From: CAYTUI01 sp964441335
Lineage (GTDB): Bacteria; Patescibacteriota; Patescibacteriia; UBA1558; 2-01-FULL-52-15
Length of the DNA stretch: 33,054 nt
NCBI GenBank assembly: GCA_964441335.1
Contig: CAYTUI010000015.1
Span: forward strand, 1-33,054
Reading direction: 5' to 3'
The notes under the pieces were generated by a model, which saw nothing but the letters and a program-made list of their open reading frames with translations, was not told the origin of the DNA and ran no database searches. The translations under genes were made by a program, and so were the position numbers. This document shows, in pieces, positions 21,369 to 30,152 of the stretch. Position 1 is the stretch's first letter; each line of letters begins with the position of its first letter.

Positions 21369-21599
21369 AAAAACAGGACCTTAACAATTTAGAAAAAGAA
21401 ATCAGAGATCTCTAAAATGTTCTGAATTCTCGACGAAGGAGAGATCTCCAAGACAATAGACGTTAATATATAGGAGATCTCTCCCCCTCGTTATATCTTC
21501 GGTTTCTTGCTCGTTAGCCAGTTGACACTCTCGTTGTCGTCCAAAGTTTACTCGGCATCGAGAATACAGGTAAAAAACAGGACCTTAAAAATTTAGGAA
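21369..21599. repeat. Direct repeat flanking a GAGATCTC-rich insert upstream of RHS1
   Basis: AAAAACAGGACCTTAA followed by an AATTTAG word occurs at 21369-21396 and again at 21573-21599, the second directly before the RHS1 ATG. Between them are three related palindromes (AGAGATCTCT, GGAGAGATCTCC, GGAGATCTCTCC). Confidence 0.7.
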
Positions 21600-21604
21600 A
21601 AGCG

Positions 21605-22723
21605 ATGAAAAAAAGCGATTTTATAAAAATAGGTATGACCGTTTTTATTATTTGCCAGCCTATTTTAGCGTTGGCCGAAGAAACAAGCGATTATTATATT
21701 GATAAGTATTATCGGCAGTTTGATAATGGGCAGTCGGAGAATTACGTTTATCTAAATGGTTTGCCACTAGGGGAGTTTAACTCCGAAGGTGAATTAAATT
21801 ATTATCTGACCGATCATTTGCAATCTCCGTCTGTGATAACTAATAATCAGGGAGAAATTGTGGAAACCAGAGACTATGGGCCTTATGGACAAAGTTTGAA
21901 TAATGACTCTGCGTCTTCCACTACTGATTTGGAATTTAATTTCAAACCTTTAGATAAAGAATCTGGTCTTCAATATTTTGGCAATCGTTATTATGATAAC
22001 CAGACAGGTAAATTTGTTAGCTACGACCCTTTATTAATAAGCTTGCCCAAAGATAAGGAAGAATTAAATAATATTTTGTCGGAGCCACAAAGGTTAAATA
22101 ATTACAGCTATGCTTTGAATAATCCCGTTGCTAACATTGACCCTGACGGACAGGCGTCACTGCGGGCCTGGCTGACCAACCCTCTGCAAACTTTCGCTCA
22201 AGTTAGTTTCTGGAAAACCGCCATGAACGCCTATTTAAGACCAAAAAATTATCAGGCTTCGGCTGACTTTTTGAATCATTCGTTGTCATTAAATCCCGGC
22301 AAGCTGACAGTCAGGGGAGATAACCAGTATAATTATGTTATTGAAGAAATCAGAAATTCGCATGAGTATAGTAAATTTATTGATAGAGAAATCGTGGCCG
22401 CGGAAAAAGGAGGGATGACCGGCTTTTATGTCAATTCCGCTTGGCCCGAACAAAGTGATAAGAAGTTAAGTTTCCAACATGGCGATTTAGCCACTGCCAT
22501 CGGCGGAACACAATCCACTAGAATTGTCGGGCAGAGAAATAAGGATGGCGATTGGTATATATTGGTTGAGCTGACAGACCGCTATGATTTTCACTATCGG
22601 GATTACCAGAAGAGTGATTTCCCCGTCAACTTGGCAAATAATTTAGCGGCTCCCAGTCAACTTTCCGGAGCATTATCGCCGTATGATATAGACATAAAAT
22701 TTTATGACTTTAGACGTTATTAA
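21605..22723 (+). CDS. RHS1: secreted mini-RHS protein with variable C-terminal (putative toxin) domain, type A
   Basis: 372 residues. The signal peptide at 1-24 ends ALA-E. Residues about 45-182 are one RHS-associated core: YLTDHLQSPSVITNNQGEI, ETRDYGPYG, SGLQYFGNRYYDNQTGKF, NYSYALNNPVANIDPDG, ending in the DPDG motif (179-182) where large RHS proteins cut off their toxin. The remaining 190 residues are a separate domain shared with RHS3 (FW...AYLR, HSLSLNP, FQHGDLATAIGG, DGDWYILVELTDRYDF). It is not recognised as a known toxin. The gene overlaps the following presumed immunity gene by 20 nt. It lacks the many YD repeats of full RHS proteins. Confidence 0.85.
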   Translation: MKKSDFIKIGMTVFIICQPILALAEETSDYYIDKYYRQFDNGQSENYVYLNGLPLGEFNSEGELNYYLTDHLQSPSVITNNQGEIVETRDYGPYGQSLNNDSASSTTDLEFNFKPLDKESGLQYFGNRYYDNQTGKFVSYDPLLISLPKDKEELNNILSEPQRLNNYSYALNNPVANIDPDGQASLRAWLTNPLQTFAQVSFWKTAMNAYLRPKNYQASADFLNHSLSLNPGKLTVRGDNQYNYVIEEIRNSHEYSKFIDREIVAAEKGGMTGFYVNSAWPEQSDKKLSFQHGDLATAIGGTQSTRIVGQRNKDGDWYILVELTDRYDFHYRDYQKSDFPVNLANNLAAPSQLSGALSPYDIDIKFYDFRRY

Positions 22724-23318
22724 TAAAAAATATATCAACGCCGCTATTTTATTTATTACTGCGGCTTTGCTTTTGTGGTTGGTTATAGAATATTTAATGG
22801 TCAGCAGTAATGTTGTTAATAGTTGCCAGCCGACTGGTAATAAAACTATTTTTGATCAGCCGCTTGACTATAAGATTGTGGAGTGTGTTGGCAATACACA
22901 AATTAGACAGGAAATTAATTGTCCGGTCAGCGAGCAAAGTACTTGCGGTAATTTCTATGTTTATGATTCCATCCGGGAGTTGTCCTATATCAGACAGATT
23001 GATAATTATTCTATCCAGGATGGGAAAGTTTTTATTATTGGCGATCTGACTTCAAGTTTAGTTTTTGACGATAGTGGACAAACAAAGATTAGTGTCGCCC
23101 TGCCGACAGAGGACGGTGATGACCAGTACTATTATTATGACAGTTTAGAACAGCTGCCTCGCTTATTAGTCGTTGATGGACAAACAGGGTCAATAAAGAC
23201 CTATTCTGATATTGGTCAGGTAAACCAGACAGAATCTCAAATATTTAAACAATTACTCAATAAAATGGAGCCATTGACACAATTTCAAAATAGCAGTATC
23301 TTCATTATAGACGGCTAA
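22704..23318 (+). CDS. Im1: membrane-anchored presumed immunity protein for RHS1
   Basis: 204 residues with a single N-terminal membrane helix (about 12-32) and a large outer domain. The end (PRLLVVDGQTGSIKTYSDI... ESQIFKQLLNKM) matches the two proteins after RHS3 (PKYIKVDINTGEVLIHTNS..., PKYFAVDIYSGEVIIYPNY...). Cysteines in the early outer part may form disulphides. Its start lies inside the end of RHS1. Related proteins following related C-terminal domains in two loci is the main reason for the immunity call; it would protect at the cell surface. The biochemical function is not known. Confidence 0.65.
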   Translation: MTLDVINKKYINAAILFITAALLLWLVIEYLMVSSNVVNSCQPTGNKTIFDQPLDYKIVECVGNTQIRQEINCPVSEQSTCGNFYVYDSIRELSYIRQIDNYSIQDGKVFIIGDLTSSLVFDDSGQTKISVALPTEDGDDQYYYYDSLEQLPRLLVVDGQTGSIKTYSDIGQVNQTESQIFKQLLNKMEPLTQFQNSSIFIIDG

Positions 23319-23334
23319 GGATAAATAGACGGCT

Positions 23335-24735
23335 ATGGAACACCTATATATAATCACCACCAATTCCTCTCTGGCAGTGGTTATTCTAATAAACGCGGTA
23401 ATTGCCGTTTTAACACTGGTTAAGTCTCCGAAAAACCCTATCAATCGGGCTTTTTTTATTTTTGTGGTCCTGGTTGATATCTGGGTGACAATTAGATTGA
23501 TTGACGATATTACCTTTCAAAACTATCCTTCCAAAATTTTTTGGGCGCAAATGGCAATAGCGGCTCCAATATTAATTCCCTTTTTCTTTTATCGGTTTGT
23601 TAAAATATTTCTAAATACCTGGAACTCAACTAAGTTGTGGATGAAGATTTTAGCCTTTGTGCCGGCGCTACTATTATTACCCTTTGTCTTTTCCAAATAT
23701 AATCTTGATACATACTATTTTGATGGAAATATTGGTCGATTTAGGCCTGGCCCTCTGTATATTTGGTTTACGATTTATTTCATGCTACTTGTTGGTTATG
23801 CCTTAGTGTTATTATTTAGGCAAAAGAAACAGTTTAATAAAATTAAACAACGGCAAATTATATATATATTCTGGGGCGCTTTTCTGACGGCTTTTACGGG
23901 GATATTATTTTCATCAATTTTGCCGCTGTTCGGTTTTGATACACTCTATTACTTAGGTAGCTCTTCATCAATATTATTTTCCGGACTCGTTTTTTACGCC
24001 ATTATTAAGCATCGTTTTTTTGATTTAGGTGTTTTGCTGAAAAGAATATATGTCAACTTTCTGTCAGCCGTGCCGGGTCTGATATTATTCTTTGTTCTAT
24101 TCTACATTTTGAAGAGCGTTGTCGGTATAAATTCGCAATTTGAATTTTTTTCTTACGTTCTGCTGATTTTGGTTATACTTTTGAGCTTTAAATATTTCCA
24201 CTATCTTATATTGAAATGGCTGGGTCCGATTGAAGCTGATCCGAATCTGACGATTAAAGCTTTGTGTAATTTAATTACGGCTTCTGGCGGACTACAGGAA
24301 TTTGCCGATTCTCTAAAGGCAGAGATAATTAAAAATACCAACTCCATTGATGTCCGCCTATTCATAGCTAAAGAAGGTGGCAATAAGTATCAGCTGGTTG
24401 ATCAGGGAGATAACCGTTTAACCTTGGTGGATGGTAAAAGTGAAGTGCTGGAATATTTGAAACATCATGACGAACTTTTAAATTTGGAAGAGGCCAAGTA
24501 TTTAGGTGTGGATAAGAAGGTGATTGAAGAGATGAGCGGCTATGTTATGGATTTAGCGATGCCGATGTTTCATGATGGTAACTTGATTGCGGTTATGATA
24601 GTTGATAAAGACGGCCAGTTGTTTACGGACAGTGAGTATAAGTTTTTAAAAAATCTTAAGAAAGAGATCACTTTTTGCTTACATAATTTGTTGCTTTATG
24701 AACAGTCTTTAGCCAGAATAAAAGAAAGGTCATGA
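23335..24735 (+). CDS. 7TM histidine-kinase-type sensor with GAF-like domain, no kinase
   Basis: 466 residues. Residues about 10-290 hold eight or nine hydrophobic segments resembling the N-terminal 7TM region of some sensor kinases (NPINRAFFIFVVLVDIW, FYAIIKHRFFDLG). Residues about 305-455 look like a GAF domain (LQEFADSLKAEII, LAMPMFHDGNLIAVMIVDKDG, SEYKFLKNLKKEITFCLHN). There is no HisKA or HATPase domain, so it must signal through another protein or act as a regulator. It is in the same operon as RHS1-Im1 and overlaps RHS2 by four bases (ATGA), suggesting it controls or accompanies the toxin. Confidence 0.75.
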   Translation: MEHLYIITTNSSLAVVILINAVIAVLTLVKSPKNPINRAFFIFVVLVDIWVTIRLIDDITFQNYPSKIFWAQMAIAAPILIPFFFYRFVKIFLNTWNSTKLWMKILAFVPALLLLPFVFSKYNLDTYYFDGNIGRFRPGPLYIWFTIYFMLLVGYALVLLFRQKKQFNKIKQRQIIYIFWGAFLTAFTGILFSSILPLFGFDTLYYLGSSSSILFSGLVFYAIIKHRFFDLGVLLKRIYVNFLSAVPGLILFFVLFYILKSVVGINSQFEFFSYVLLILVILLSFKYFHYLILKWLGPIEADPNLTIKALCNLITASGGLQEFADSLKAEIIKNTNSIDVRLFIAKEGGNKYQLVDQGDNRLTLVDGKSEVLEYLKHHDELLNLEEAKYLGVDKKVIEEMSGYVMDLAMPMFHDGNLIAVMIVDKDGQLFTDSEYKFLKNLKKEITFCLHNLLLYEQSLARIKERS

Positions 24736-25877
24736 AAGGTATAAGATTTGATAAAAAAATATTTATCTTCACAGGCTTTGCTGTCTTGATTATGTTTCAA
24801 CCGTTTTTTGCTTTAGCTACCGAAGGTTCACCCCAGATTTACATTGATAAATATTTTGAAGTTTTACCCGACGGCTCAACCAGAAATAATTATTTTCTTG
24901 GCGATATTCCTCTGGGCACAGAAACGCTGTCCGGCCAGAACGAAGGTAAATATTATGTATTGCCCGATGAAAAAGGCTCTACCCAAGTAATTACCGATAA
25001 TCAGGGCAATATCGTAGAAACCAGAGATTATTATCCTTTTGGCGATACCTCATTTGTCAGTTCAAGTCAGGATATAGATTATAATTATACTTTTACCGGT
25101 AAGGAGGAGGATCAGGAAAATAATCTCCAGTATTTTGAGCAGAGGTATTATGATAATGAAACAGGGAGGTTTACTACACTAGATCCGATATTGAATAATC
25201 TTAACAGTACCGACAAATTGCTGAAAATTTTAACCAATCCACAGAGGCTGAATTCTTATAGTTATGCTCTAAATAATCCTGTTAGCTTGGTTGATCCTGA
25301 CGGACAGTACGTGGAAACGATTTTGGATTTGATTTCTTTAGGATTATCAACCTACGATTATAATCGCAAACATAGTTTTGTTAATGGATTATTTATTGCG
25401 TTAGATGTTCTCGGTGTGATGACACCCACGCCATCCTTAGGTCATATAAAAAATGGTTACAGAACTTACGCTATTGCTAAGTATTTCCATAGTGTCGTCA
25501 AGAATGTTGATGATGTCATCAATGTAGGTGAGCTATTTGTTAAAAATATTAACTTTAAGTTCACACAGCGGGCCTGGTCAGCGGGAGATGCCGGGAATGA
25601 CGTGGCTAGCTTTGTAGGACACTTTTTCAAGCACGGGGGCGAGGTTGGCGCAAAGAATGTGGATGAATATTATAGAGGAGCAAATAATTTAATAAATTCA
25701 AAAAAGACTCATTCATTTGCGGATCCAGATCCAAGGTTTGTTGGAGATACAATATATTTTGATCCAAGCACAAATTTGAAGGTTGCGACAGACTCTAAAG
25801 GAACTATAAGAACATATTACCTTGAAAGAAGAAGTGAGGTTATAGACAAATATAATCAAATAATTAGTGCTAAGTAA
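24732..25877 (+). CDS. RHS2: secreted mini-RHS protein with nuclease-like C-terminal domain, type B
   Basis: 381 residues. Signal peptide about 1-29 (ends ALA-T). One RHS core at about 55-191: YVLPDEKGSTQVITDNQGNI, ETRDYYPFGD, FTGKEEDQENNLQYFEQRYYD, YSYALNNPVSLVDPDG (188-191). The C-terminal 190 residues differ from RHS1 and RHS3. The last part has GHFFKHGGEVG (296-306), a helix with EYYRGANNLI, FDPSTN (343-348) and GTIRTYY (357-363). This order resembles RNase-type polymorphic toxin domains of the BECR group; that is a pattern judgement. It is followed four bases later by a soluble presumed immunity gene. Confidence 0.82.
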   Translation: MKGIRFDKKIFIFTGFAVLIMFQPFFALATEGSPQIYIDKYFEVLPDGSTRNNYFLGDIPLGTETLSGQNEGKYYVLPDEKGSTQVITDNQGNIVETRDYYPFGDTSFVSSSQDIDYNYTFTGKEEDQENNLQYFEQRYYDNETGRFTTLDPILNNLNSTDKLLKILTNPQRLNSYSYALNNPVSLVDPDGQYVETILDLISLGLSTYDYNRKHSFVNGLFIALDVLGVMTPTPSLGHIKNGYRTYAIAKYFHSVVKNVDDVINVGELFVKNINFKFTQRAWSAGDAGNDVASFVGHFFKHGGEVGAKNVDEYYRGANNLINSKKTHSFADPDPRFVGDTIYFDPSTNLKVATDSKGTIRTYYLERRSEVIDKYNQIISAK

Positions 25878-25881
25878 AATT

Positions 25882-26532
25882 ATGACTTCAAAAGAAAAAA
25901 TAGTTGAAAAATATAGAGATAAGGTCATTGGCGTAAGATATAATTCCGATAAACTTTATATAGACTATGTAATTGACAAAAAAAGTTTAATATCTTTTCT
26001 ATATGAGATTTTATCTCATGAGGTCGACATAAGTAATGATGGTGTTGAATTTTTGGATCAGTATTGGGGATTATATAATGTGGCCAACTTAATTCTTGAT
26101 TACGAAGAATGGGATGGAGATTTTCATAAGAATTTTGATGGTAGCGAGGAAATAATTGAATGGATAAAGAATTTTAAGAATGGCAGAAAGTATAGATCCT
26201 TGACTTCAGATGAAAAATTAGAGCAAAATATCCAGAATGCATTGTATAAAAAATACGGAGGGGAAAAACTTGGAGGTGTAATAGCGAATCCAGATATTGA
26301 GTATTATGTAAGTAGCTTTATGGATGAAGAAAAAGTACTGGATTTTTTAGTAGATTTATCCAAGGATTTGACATACCTAACTATTACTGGGTATGGGTTC
26401 CTCAATGAAAATTACGGGTTCAAATACCTTGCCAGTAAAGCATTCGAAAAATATCCCCAGTTCATAGAAATGGACGCGCAGAAGAATCTTGAATGGCTCG
26501 TTAATGGACGACATAAGTTTATACGTGCGTAG
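25882..26532 (+). CDS. Im2: soluble two-repeat presumed immunity protein for RHS2
   Basis: 216 residues from the ATG at 25882, four bases after the RHS2 stop. There is no signal or membrane segment. The protein is an internal duplication: residues about 6-103 and 116-212 align, for example KYRDKVIGVRY with KKYGGEKLGGV, ISFLYEIL with LDFLVDLS, GVEFLDQYWGL with GYGFLNENYGF, and IIEWIKNFKNGRK with NLEWLVNGRHK. It is strongly AT-rich. A cytoplasmic immunity protein fits a toxin that acts inside the cell, such as a nuclease. No family is recognised. Confidence 0.65.
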   Translation: MTSKEKIVEKYRDKVIGVRYNSDKLYIDYVIDKKSLISFLYEILSHEVDISNDGVEFLDQYWGLYNVANLILDYEEWDGDFHKNFDGSEEIIEWIKNFKNGRKYRSLTSDEKLEQNIQNALYKKYGGEKLGGVIANPDIEYYVSSFMDEEKVLDFLVDLSKDLTYLTITGYGFLNENYGFKYLASKAFEKYPQFIEMDAQKNLEWLVNGRHKFIRA

Positions 26533-26589
26533 CTCTTTGAGAATTATAAAAGTATACTGTACTGGATTTAAATAACTATAAGGTCAAAT

Positions 26590-27264
26590 ATGGACATCCA
26601 AAACATTTTACTTCTAATCACAGCCGGTCTAACTCTTGGAGTAGGTATTTTCGTGTTATTGAGGGGCGCTAAGGAAAAAATTAATTTATATTACTTTTTG
26701 ACCTCTCTATTTATGTTTATCTGGTGCGTGTCCTTATTTATCTTTAGATATTATAAAGCGGACGAACTATCTGATCTTGGTGGGAGAACCAGCTATGTTG
26801 CCGGTCTATTAATGGTTTTATTTTTCTATTTATTTTCTGCACATTTCCCCTTTGTTAAATCAAAAATAAACCGAACAATAGTTGTGCTGTATAGTTTAGC
26901 AACTATATATTTTTTCGTTGAAATATATTTTTCCAAATATTTTATTAAGGAAACGGTAATTATTAATGGTGTCGTGTCTAGTTATCATAATAATCTTAAC
27001 TACATTGTGCATTCTTTATTATTAGTCTGGTTGATAGTGATGGGATTATTTACTATGTATAGAAAAATCAGTGGAATTGAAGGTATCTATAGAAAACGGT
27101 TGTTGCTACTATTCTTCGTTTCTAGCTTAGCTGGTTTTTTCGGATTTATTTTTGATGTCGTTTACCCTTATTTTATGGATTTTTCTCTTAACTGGTTAGG
27201 GCCTTTGTTCCTGACTTTAATGGCTTTGGCTGTTGGGAAGATGATAATAATTGAAAACAAATAA
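26590..27264 (+). CDS. Stand-alone 7TM sensor-like protein, copy 1
   Basis: 224 residues with seven hydrophobic helices and almost nothing outside the membrane. The fold and motifs (NILLLITAGLTLGVGIFVLLRG near the start; YRKRLLLLFFVSSLAGFFGF and WLGPLFLTLMALAVGKMIIIENK near the end) match the 7TM module found at the N-terminus of some histidine kinases, but no kinase or other output domain is attached. It heads a tandem of three paralogs. AAGG lies seven bases before the ATG. Confidence 0.75.
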   Translation: MDIQNILLLITAGLTLGVGIFVLLRGAKEKINLYYFLTSLFMFIWCVSLFIFRYYKADELSDLGGRTSYVAGLLMVLFFYLFSAHFPFVKSKINRTIVVLYSLATIYFFVEIYFSKYFIKETVIINGVVSSYHNNLNYIVHSLLLVWLIVMGLFTMYRKISGIEGIYRKRLLLLFFVSSLAGFFGFIFDVVYPYFMDFSLNWLGPLFLTLMALAVGKMIIIENK

Positions 27265-27265
27265 G

Positions 27266-27943
27266 ATGGACATATATAACATTTTATTATTGATTACGGC
27301 TGGATTGAATTTAATAGTTGGCATATTTGTTTTACTTAGGGGTATCAAGGAAAAAGTAAATATATTTTATTTTATTTTTTCATTGTCAATGGTTCTATGG
27401 TGCGTTTCGGTTTTATTAACAAGGTATTTTGGAGTCAATTATGCAATAGCGGAGATTGAAGCTAGATCTAATTATTTTACGGGTCTTTTAACGGTATATC
27501 TTTTTTACATTTTCACTTATTTTTTCCCCTACAAGTCCAATAGTCAAAAAGGAATCTTAACGTTTTTTAATTTTATCCTATTTATATATTTCGTTGTCAT
27601 TTTGTATTTTACAGATTTATTTATTACTGGCGTAGATTTAATAGATGGCGTGATTGTTGAGTATCATAATAACCAAAATTTTGTCATATACGCGCTATTG
27701 TTAGCTATAGTGATTTTTTGCGGTATGCGCAATTTATATATGAAATTAAGTTCGTCAGAGGGCATCTTTAGAAAAAGGTTGGTGACTTTGCTGTGGGTAG
27801 CCGGGATTTGCGCCATAGCCGGATATTATTTTGATTTAGTTCTGCCTTTTATAGGGGTTTATTTTTATATTTGGCTTGGGCCGCTATTTTTAACTTTGAT
27901 GGCCTTGGCTGTGGCTAGAATGATTATTATTGAAAACAAATAA
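27266..27943 (+). CDS. Stand-alone 7TM sensor-like protein, copy 2
   Basis: 225 residues, a paralog of the preceding protein along its whole length (NILLLITAGLNLIVGIFVLLRG at the start, FRKRLVTLLWVAGICAIAGY and WLGPLFLTLMALAVARMIIIENK at the end). The ATG at 27266 starts one base after the TAA of copy 1; the in-frame TTG at 27251 is less likely. About 59 bp around this junction are nearly identical to the next junction (27922-27980), showing recent duplication or gene conversion. Confidence 0.75.
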   Translation: MDIYNILLLITAGLNLIVGIFVLLRGIKEKVNIFYFIFSLSMVLWCVSVLLTRYFGVNYAIAEIEARSNYFTGLLTVYLFYIFTYFFPYKSNSQKGILTFFNFILFIYFVVILYFTDLFITGVDLIDGVIVEYHNNQNFVIYALLLAIVIFCGMRNLYMKLSSSEGIFRKRLVTLLWVAGICAIAGYYFDLVLPFIGVYFYIWLGPLFLTLMALAVARMIIIENK

Positions 27944-27944
27944 G

Positions 27945-28610
27945 ATGGACATATATAACATTTTATTATTGATTACGGCGGGTGTAAATTTTGCTTTGGC
28001 AACTTTTGTACTGTCGAAGAACTTTAAAGAGAGAGTTAATATCATTTTTATTCTTTTGGTTTTTTCTTTAGGACTTTGGTCAATGGGAGTTGCTATGTTC
28101 AGATATGAATCTCTTGATCAATTTGCATTGGGTTGGTTAAAATTCTATTTTGTTGTCGGTACTTTGATTGCCTACTTATTTTATTATTTTGCCTATTATT
28201 ATCCGTATGTTCTGAAAAGAGAGCCAAAGCTTCTGACGATTTTTCATTTTTTAATAATGTCGGTGACGATTTGGATTTCTGTATCCGGCAATAGTTACGT
28301 AAATTCCTACGAATCATTCATGACAGTTAATCTTAATCAGCCCAAACATCTATTTTTTATTACATATTTTATTTACATGGTGTGTATGGGCTTTTTCGTA
28401 CTGGGGAGAAAAATTAGTGGTGCCACTGGCGCAGTTCGGCGACAGTTAAAGATTATTTTTATCGCCACCTTGATTGCCGGAATTTTTGGAGTTTCTTTTG
28501 ACGTGATTTTGCCGGAGTTTACTTATGAATATATTTATGTCGGCCCGTATTTTACCATGGTGATGGCCTATATAATATTTAATCAGTTATTTTTAAAAGA
28601 GGATAGTTAG
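27945..28610 (+). CDS. Stand-alone 7TM sensor-like protein, copy 3
   Basis: 221 residues. The first 15 residues are identical to copy 2 (MDIYNILLLITAG) because of the duplicated junction, then the sequence diverges strongly. Later helices keep the family pattern (VRRQLKIIFIATLIAGIFGVSFDVILP, YVGPYFTMVMAYIIFNQ). It starts one base after the stop of copy 2. The asparaginase-like gene follows after four bases, so the unit is an operon. Confidence 0.75.
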   Translation: MDIYNILLLITAGVNFALATFVLSKNFKERVNIIFILLVFSLGLWSMGVAMFRYESLDQFALGWLKFYFVVGTLIAYLFYYFAYYYPYVLKREPKLLTIFHFLIMSVTIWISVSGNSYVNSYESFMTVNLNQPKHLFFITYFIYMVCMGFFVLGRKISGATGAVRRQLKIIFIATLIAGIFGVSFDVILPEFTYEYIYVGPYFTMVMAYIIFNQLFLKEDS

Positions 28611-28614
28611 CTAT

Positions 28615-29589
28615 ATGGCTAAAAACAGGAAAAAAATAGGGATTATCTTTGCCACAGGCACTGTCTTGTCAATTAAAAATAATAAGACAATATTTTTTGT
28701 GGAAAGTGAAGATGATGCTGATTTATGGCTTAAGGAAATGCCGGAATTATCAATTATCGCTGATATAAACCCATACTTTTTTATGGCTGAATCCCAGAGC
28801 TTGGTTATTCAAGATATTGAAAAACTGGCCGGTTTAATAGATAGCTTAAAGGGTGAGTTGGATGGCTTTGTATTATTGGTTAGAGCTGACAGCCTATTGC
28901 CTGTAGCTGCCGGATTAAGTTTTTTACTGCAAAATTTTCCTAAGCCCGTTATTTGCACCGGTTCAATAGTATCGCCACAGGCTTTGGAAGAGGGCCGTTT
29001 AAGCGAGTTGTCAAAGAGATTTACCAGCTTGGGACTGAAGTCAAATGTTATTAACGCCGTGCAGGTAGCTACCAAAGAATTGCCCAAGATAGCCATTATG
29101 TACGGCAGTAAACTACTGGAGCCACATAAAGCTATTAAGAAATCTCTAGACTCGGTAAATTTATTTGAGGCTTTTGATGACGAGTATCTGGGCAAGGTGG
29201 AATTTAGTATCAAAATTGATTATAAAACGCCATCCACAAAAGCTGATTATAAAAAATATCAGAAGTTAGATCCAAGTATTATTGTGATCAACAGTTTATT
29301 TGTAAATGAAGATTTCATAAAGAATGATAAATCCAAGGCGCTGATAATTGAAATGCGGGAAAATGAGGTTTTCCTTGAAAATATTCGCGGGCTGTTAGCT
29401 GATCTTCATAAACCCGTGATACTTTATAACTTTTGGTATGTTTTGGAACATCGGCGTTTAATTACCATATCTAAAATGACTAAGGAGACATTAATAGCTA
29501 AGGTAATGTGGCTACTGGGTCAAGATTTAAACAAAGATGATTTTACCGACTTAATGATGACTAATGTAATTGGGGAGATGAAACAATGA
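28615..29589 (+). CDS. Asparaginase-like protein with degenerate active site
   Basis: 324 residues, the length of type I L-asparaginases (AnsA) or GatD-like enzymes. The start KKIGIIFATGTVLS corresponds to the TGGT loop and keeps the second threonine (ATGT, 13-16). The second motif, normally HGTDT, reads VRADS (89-93), so a key threonine is lost. LSFLLQNFPKPVICTGS (101-117) and a C-terminal KVMWLLGQ agree well with asparaginases. The fold is likely, but normal catalysis is doubtful; it may bind a ligand instead. It overlaps the next gene by four bases (ATGA), indicating a pair. Confidence 0.72.
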   Translation: MAKNRKKIGIIFATGTVLSIKNNKTIFFVESEDDADLWLKEMPELSIIADINPYFFMAESQSLVIQDIEKLAGLIDSLKGELDGFVLLVRADSLLPVAAGLSFLLQNFPKPVICTGSIVSPQALEEGRLSELSKRFTSLGLKSNVINAVQVATKELPKIAIMYGSKLLEPHKAIKKSLDSVNLFEAFDDEYLGKVEFSIKIDYKTPSTKADYKKYQKLDPSIIVINSLFVNEDFIKNDKSKALIIEMRENEVFLENIRGLLADLHKPVILYNFWYVLEHRRLITISKMTKETLIAKVMWLLGQDLNKDDFTDLMMTNVIGEMKQ

Positions 29590-30152
29590 AATTATATTAT
29601 TTAGCCAACGTCAATAATCCGGCACAGCTCCTGGCTTTTCAAGAAGCTACGCAGATGATGAAAAAATTCGGTTTGGTTGTTTACAGTAATGTTTCTACCA
29701 AGACTGACTTTGAGCTGTCTGAAAAAGATAATTTGGAGCAGATAGACGCTGTCATAGTTGATGCCAGTTCAACGCAAGCGGAAGTCGGTTATTTATTGGC
29801 CGTGGCTATTGCCCATAAAAAACCGGTGCTTTATTTAATCCCCAAAGGTTCAGTTTTAGACGATTCTGTGAAAGCTTTGCTTAATAATAAGGAGATTAAG
29901 AGGTATTTGCGCATTGAGTATTTTTTCCCCAAGACTATTGTAAAAAAAATTCAGGAGTTTTTGCAGTATCTGGATCAGGATATGGGTCGCGAGGCTTACT
30001 CGGTTAAGTTTACTTTGCGTTTGTCGCCGAGGATTGAAAGATATTTGCAGTGGAAAGCGGAGCAGGTCAATAAAAATAAAGCTGACTTTGTTCGCCATGA
30101 GTTAGAGGAGATGTTGAAGAAAGACGAGGAATATAAGAATAGGTTGAAATAG
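29586..30152 (+). CDS. Nucleoside 2-deoxyribosyltransferase-like domain fused to a ribbon-helix-helix
   Basis: 188 residues. The first 130 resemble nucleoside 2-deoxyribosyltransferases: KLYYLANVNNPAQLLAFQEA, then IDAVIVDASSTQAEVGYLL with the family Asp and Glu (54-70), and KKPVLYLIPKG. Such enzymes, and relatives that hydrolyse nucleotides, cleave N-glycosidic bonds. The last 50 residues (VKFTLRLSPRIERYLQWKAE, then NKADFVRHELEEML) look like a strand-helix-helix DNA-binding domain of the CopG/RHH type. The fusion is unusual. It is coupled to the asparaginase-like gene. Activity and target are unknown. Confidence 0.7.
   Translation: MKLYYLANVNNPAQLLAFQEATQMMKKFGLVVYSNVSTKTDFELSEKDNLEQIDAVIVDASSTQAEVGYLLAVAIAHKKPVLYLIPKGSVLDDSVKALLNNKEIKRYLRIEYFFPKTIVKKIQEFLQYLDQDMGREAYSVKFTLRLSPRIERYLQWKAEQVNKNKADFVRHELEEMLKKDEEYKNRLK

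Larger units (their letters stand above)
21068..21604. other. Long non-coding stretch before the RHS island
   Basis: No gene is seen. It holds a palindromic repeat (21249-21361), a duplicated 28-bp leader segment (21369-21396 and 21573-21599) and GAGATCTC palindromes between the copies. The word AAACGTTTATTTTTTTAC near 21129 also occurs before rplY (5163-5180). Confidence 0.6.
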
